A model generated the notes under the pieces. The model had not been told where the DNA came from and searched no databases. It saw nothing but the letters and a program-made list of their open reading frames with translations. From Candidatus Thorarchaeota archaeon (GTDB lineage Archaea > Asgardarchaeota > Thorarchaeia > Thorarchaeales > Thorarchaeaceae), in the NCBI GenBank assembly GCA_016840825.1, contig JAEORN010000095.1, positions 1-5,643 of the forward strand: 5,643 nt of DNA, read 5' to 3'. Below are positions 5,195-5,643 of this stretch, piece by piece (the stretch's first letter is position 1; the number at the start of each line of letters is the position of its first letter). Position numbers and translations under genes: made by a program.

Positions 5195-5643
5195 ATGGAC
5201 GATTATATGAAAGTCAACAGAAATCTATGGGATAAACTGGCGAGAATCCATCATAAATCAAAGTTTTATGATGTTGAAGGATTTCTCAAGGGAAATCAGA
5301 CATTAGATCCCATCGAGTTAGAAGAACTCCCGGATTTATCTGGGAAGAAACTTCTACACCTCATGTGTCACTTCGGTATGGATACTCTTTCACTAGCTCG
5401 ACTCGGTGCAAGTGTGACAGGTGTTGACTTTTCATCTGAAGCCATCGAGTTGGCAAATGAATTATGCAAGACGACAGAGATAGACGCGAGGTTCGTTTGC
5501 TCAAATGTGTATGATCTTCCCGATAACCTGGATGAGAAGTTCGATATTGTATTCACATCAGGCGGTGTTATCATGTGGTTACCGGATTTAGAAGAATGGG
5601 CAAGAATCATTGCTCACTTCCTCAAATCAAGAGGTTTCTTCTA
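5195..5643 (+). CDS. Class I SAM-dependent methyltransferase, 3'-truncated by window edge
   Basis: The frame starts at ATG 5195 and stays open to the window end, giving the first 149 residues. It matches the N-terminal part of a soluble Rossmann-fold methyltransferase group that begins with NRxLW (8-12), FYDVEGF (24-30) and DPIELEEL (38-45). The SAM-binding region is LLHLMCHFGMDTLSLARLGA (53-72), the variant of motif I used by this group, followed by the acidic strand end GVDFS with Asp78. VYDLP at 105-109 and FDIVFTSGGVIMWLPDL at 116-132 are the later strand motifs. An in-frame stop at 5186-5188 rules out a longer start; ATG 5207 is an alternative. No Shine-Dalgarno is seen, so it may be near-leaderless. 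Near the edge, LKSRGFF replaces the usual LKPGGFF. The substrate is unknown and cannot be inferred from this fragment; the neighbours give no clear hint. Confidence 0.85.
   Translation, partial: MDDYMKVNRNLWDKLARIHHKSKFYDVEGFLKGNQTLDPIELEELPDLSGKKLLHLMCHFGMDTLSLARLGASVTGVDFSSEAIELANELCKTTEIDARFVCSNVYDLPDNLDEKFDIVFTSGGVIMWLPDLEEWARIIAHFLKSRGFF

Noticed and set aside
5368..5610. Minus-strand open frame of 80 codons at the right end
   Set aside because: It lies opposite the clear methyltransferase coding frame and has no motif.
1..5643. Mobile element, CRISPR, toxin-antitoxin or defence system
   Set aside because: No direct repeats, terminal inverted repeats, transposase, nuclease or small paired genes were found; all coding space is taken by housekeeping-type families.

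Overview
The window looks like a piece of an archaeal chromosome, probably a mesophilic lineage with roughly mid-40s % GC judged by eye. Three things support this. There is a PAC2-family proteasome assembly/activator protein with a C-terminal proteasome-docking tail. There is a separate gamma subunit of a ferredoxin-dependent 2-oxoacid oxidoreductase. Several starts lack a Shine-Dalgarno sequence but sit about 26 bases downstream of TATA-like elements. An uncultured lineage such as an Asgard archaeon is possible, but the sequence alone does not establish it.

Layout, left to right: (1) 1-978, +, the C-terminal three quarters of a class I glutamine synthetase-family enzyme, cut by the window edge. 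(2) 975-2183, -, a PLP-dependent class I/II aminotransferase that converges on the first gene, so the two stop codons overlap by 4 bases. (3) 2184-2296, a divergent promoter region with two TATA-like boxes facing outward. (4) 2297-3700, +, a cation diffusion facilitator (probably zinc efflux) whose cytoplasmic tail carries three tandem copies of the usual single dimerisation domain. (5) 3752-4531, +, a PAC2-family protein ending in Met-Tyr-Ala, a fit to the HbYX proteasome-docking motif. (6) 4535-5092, -, porG, the gamma subunit of pyruvate:ferredoxin oxidoreductase, with no other subunit gene beside it. (7) 5093-5194, a second divergent promoter region with a short inverted repeat. (8) 5195-5643, +, the start of a class I SAM-dependent methyltransferase that runs off the right edge.

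Functionally this is a housekeeping neighbourhood: nitrogen assimilation (glutamine synthetase and aminotransferase), metal homeostasis, protein turnover and central carbon metabolism. Strand orientation alternates almost gene by gene, so most genes are probably single transcription units; only the CDF and PAC2 genes are in tandem. I see no mobile element, CRISPR array, tRNA or rRNA, and no clear multi-gene undescribed system. The points most worth a second look are the triple-domain tail of the CDF transporter, the HbYX-like tail of the PAC2 protein, the substituted active-site residues of the glutamine synthetase homologue and the isolated porG.
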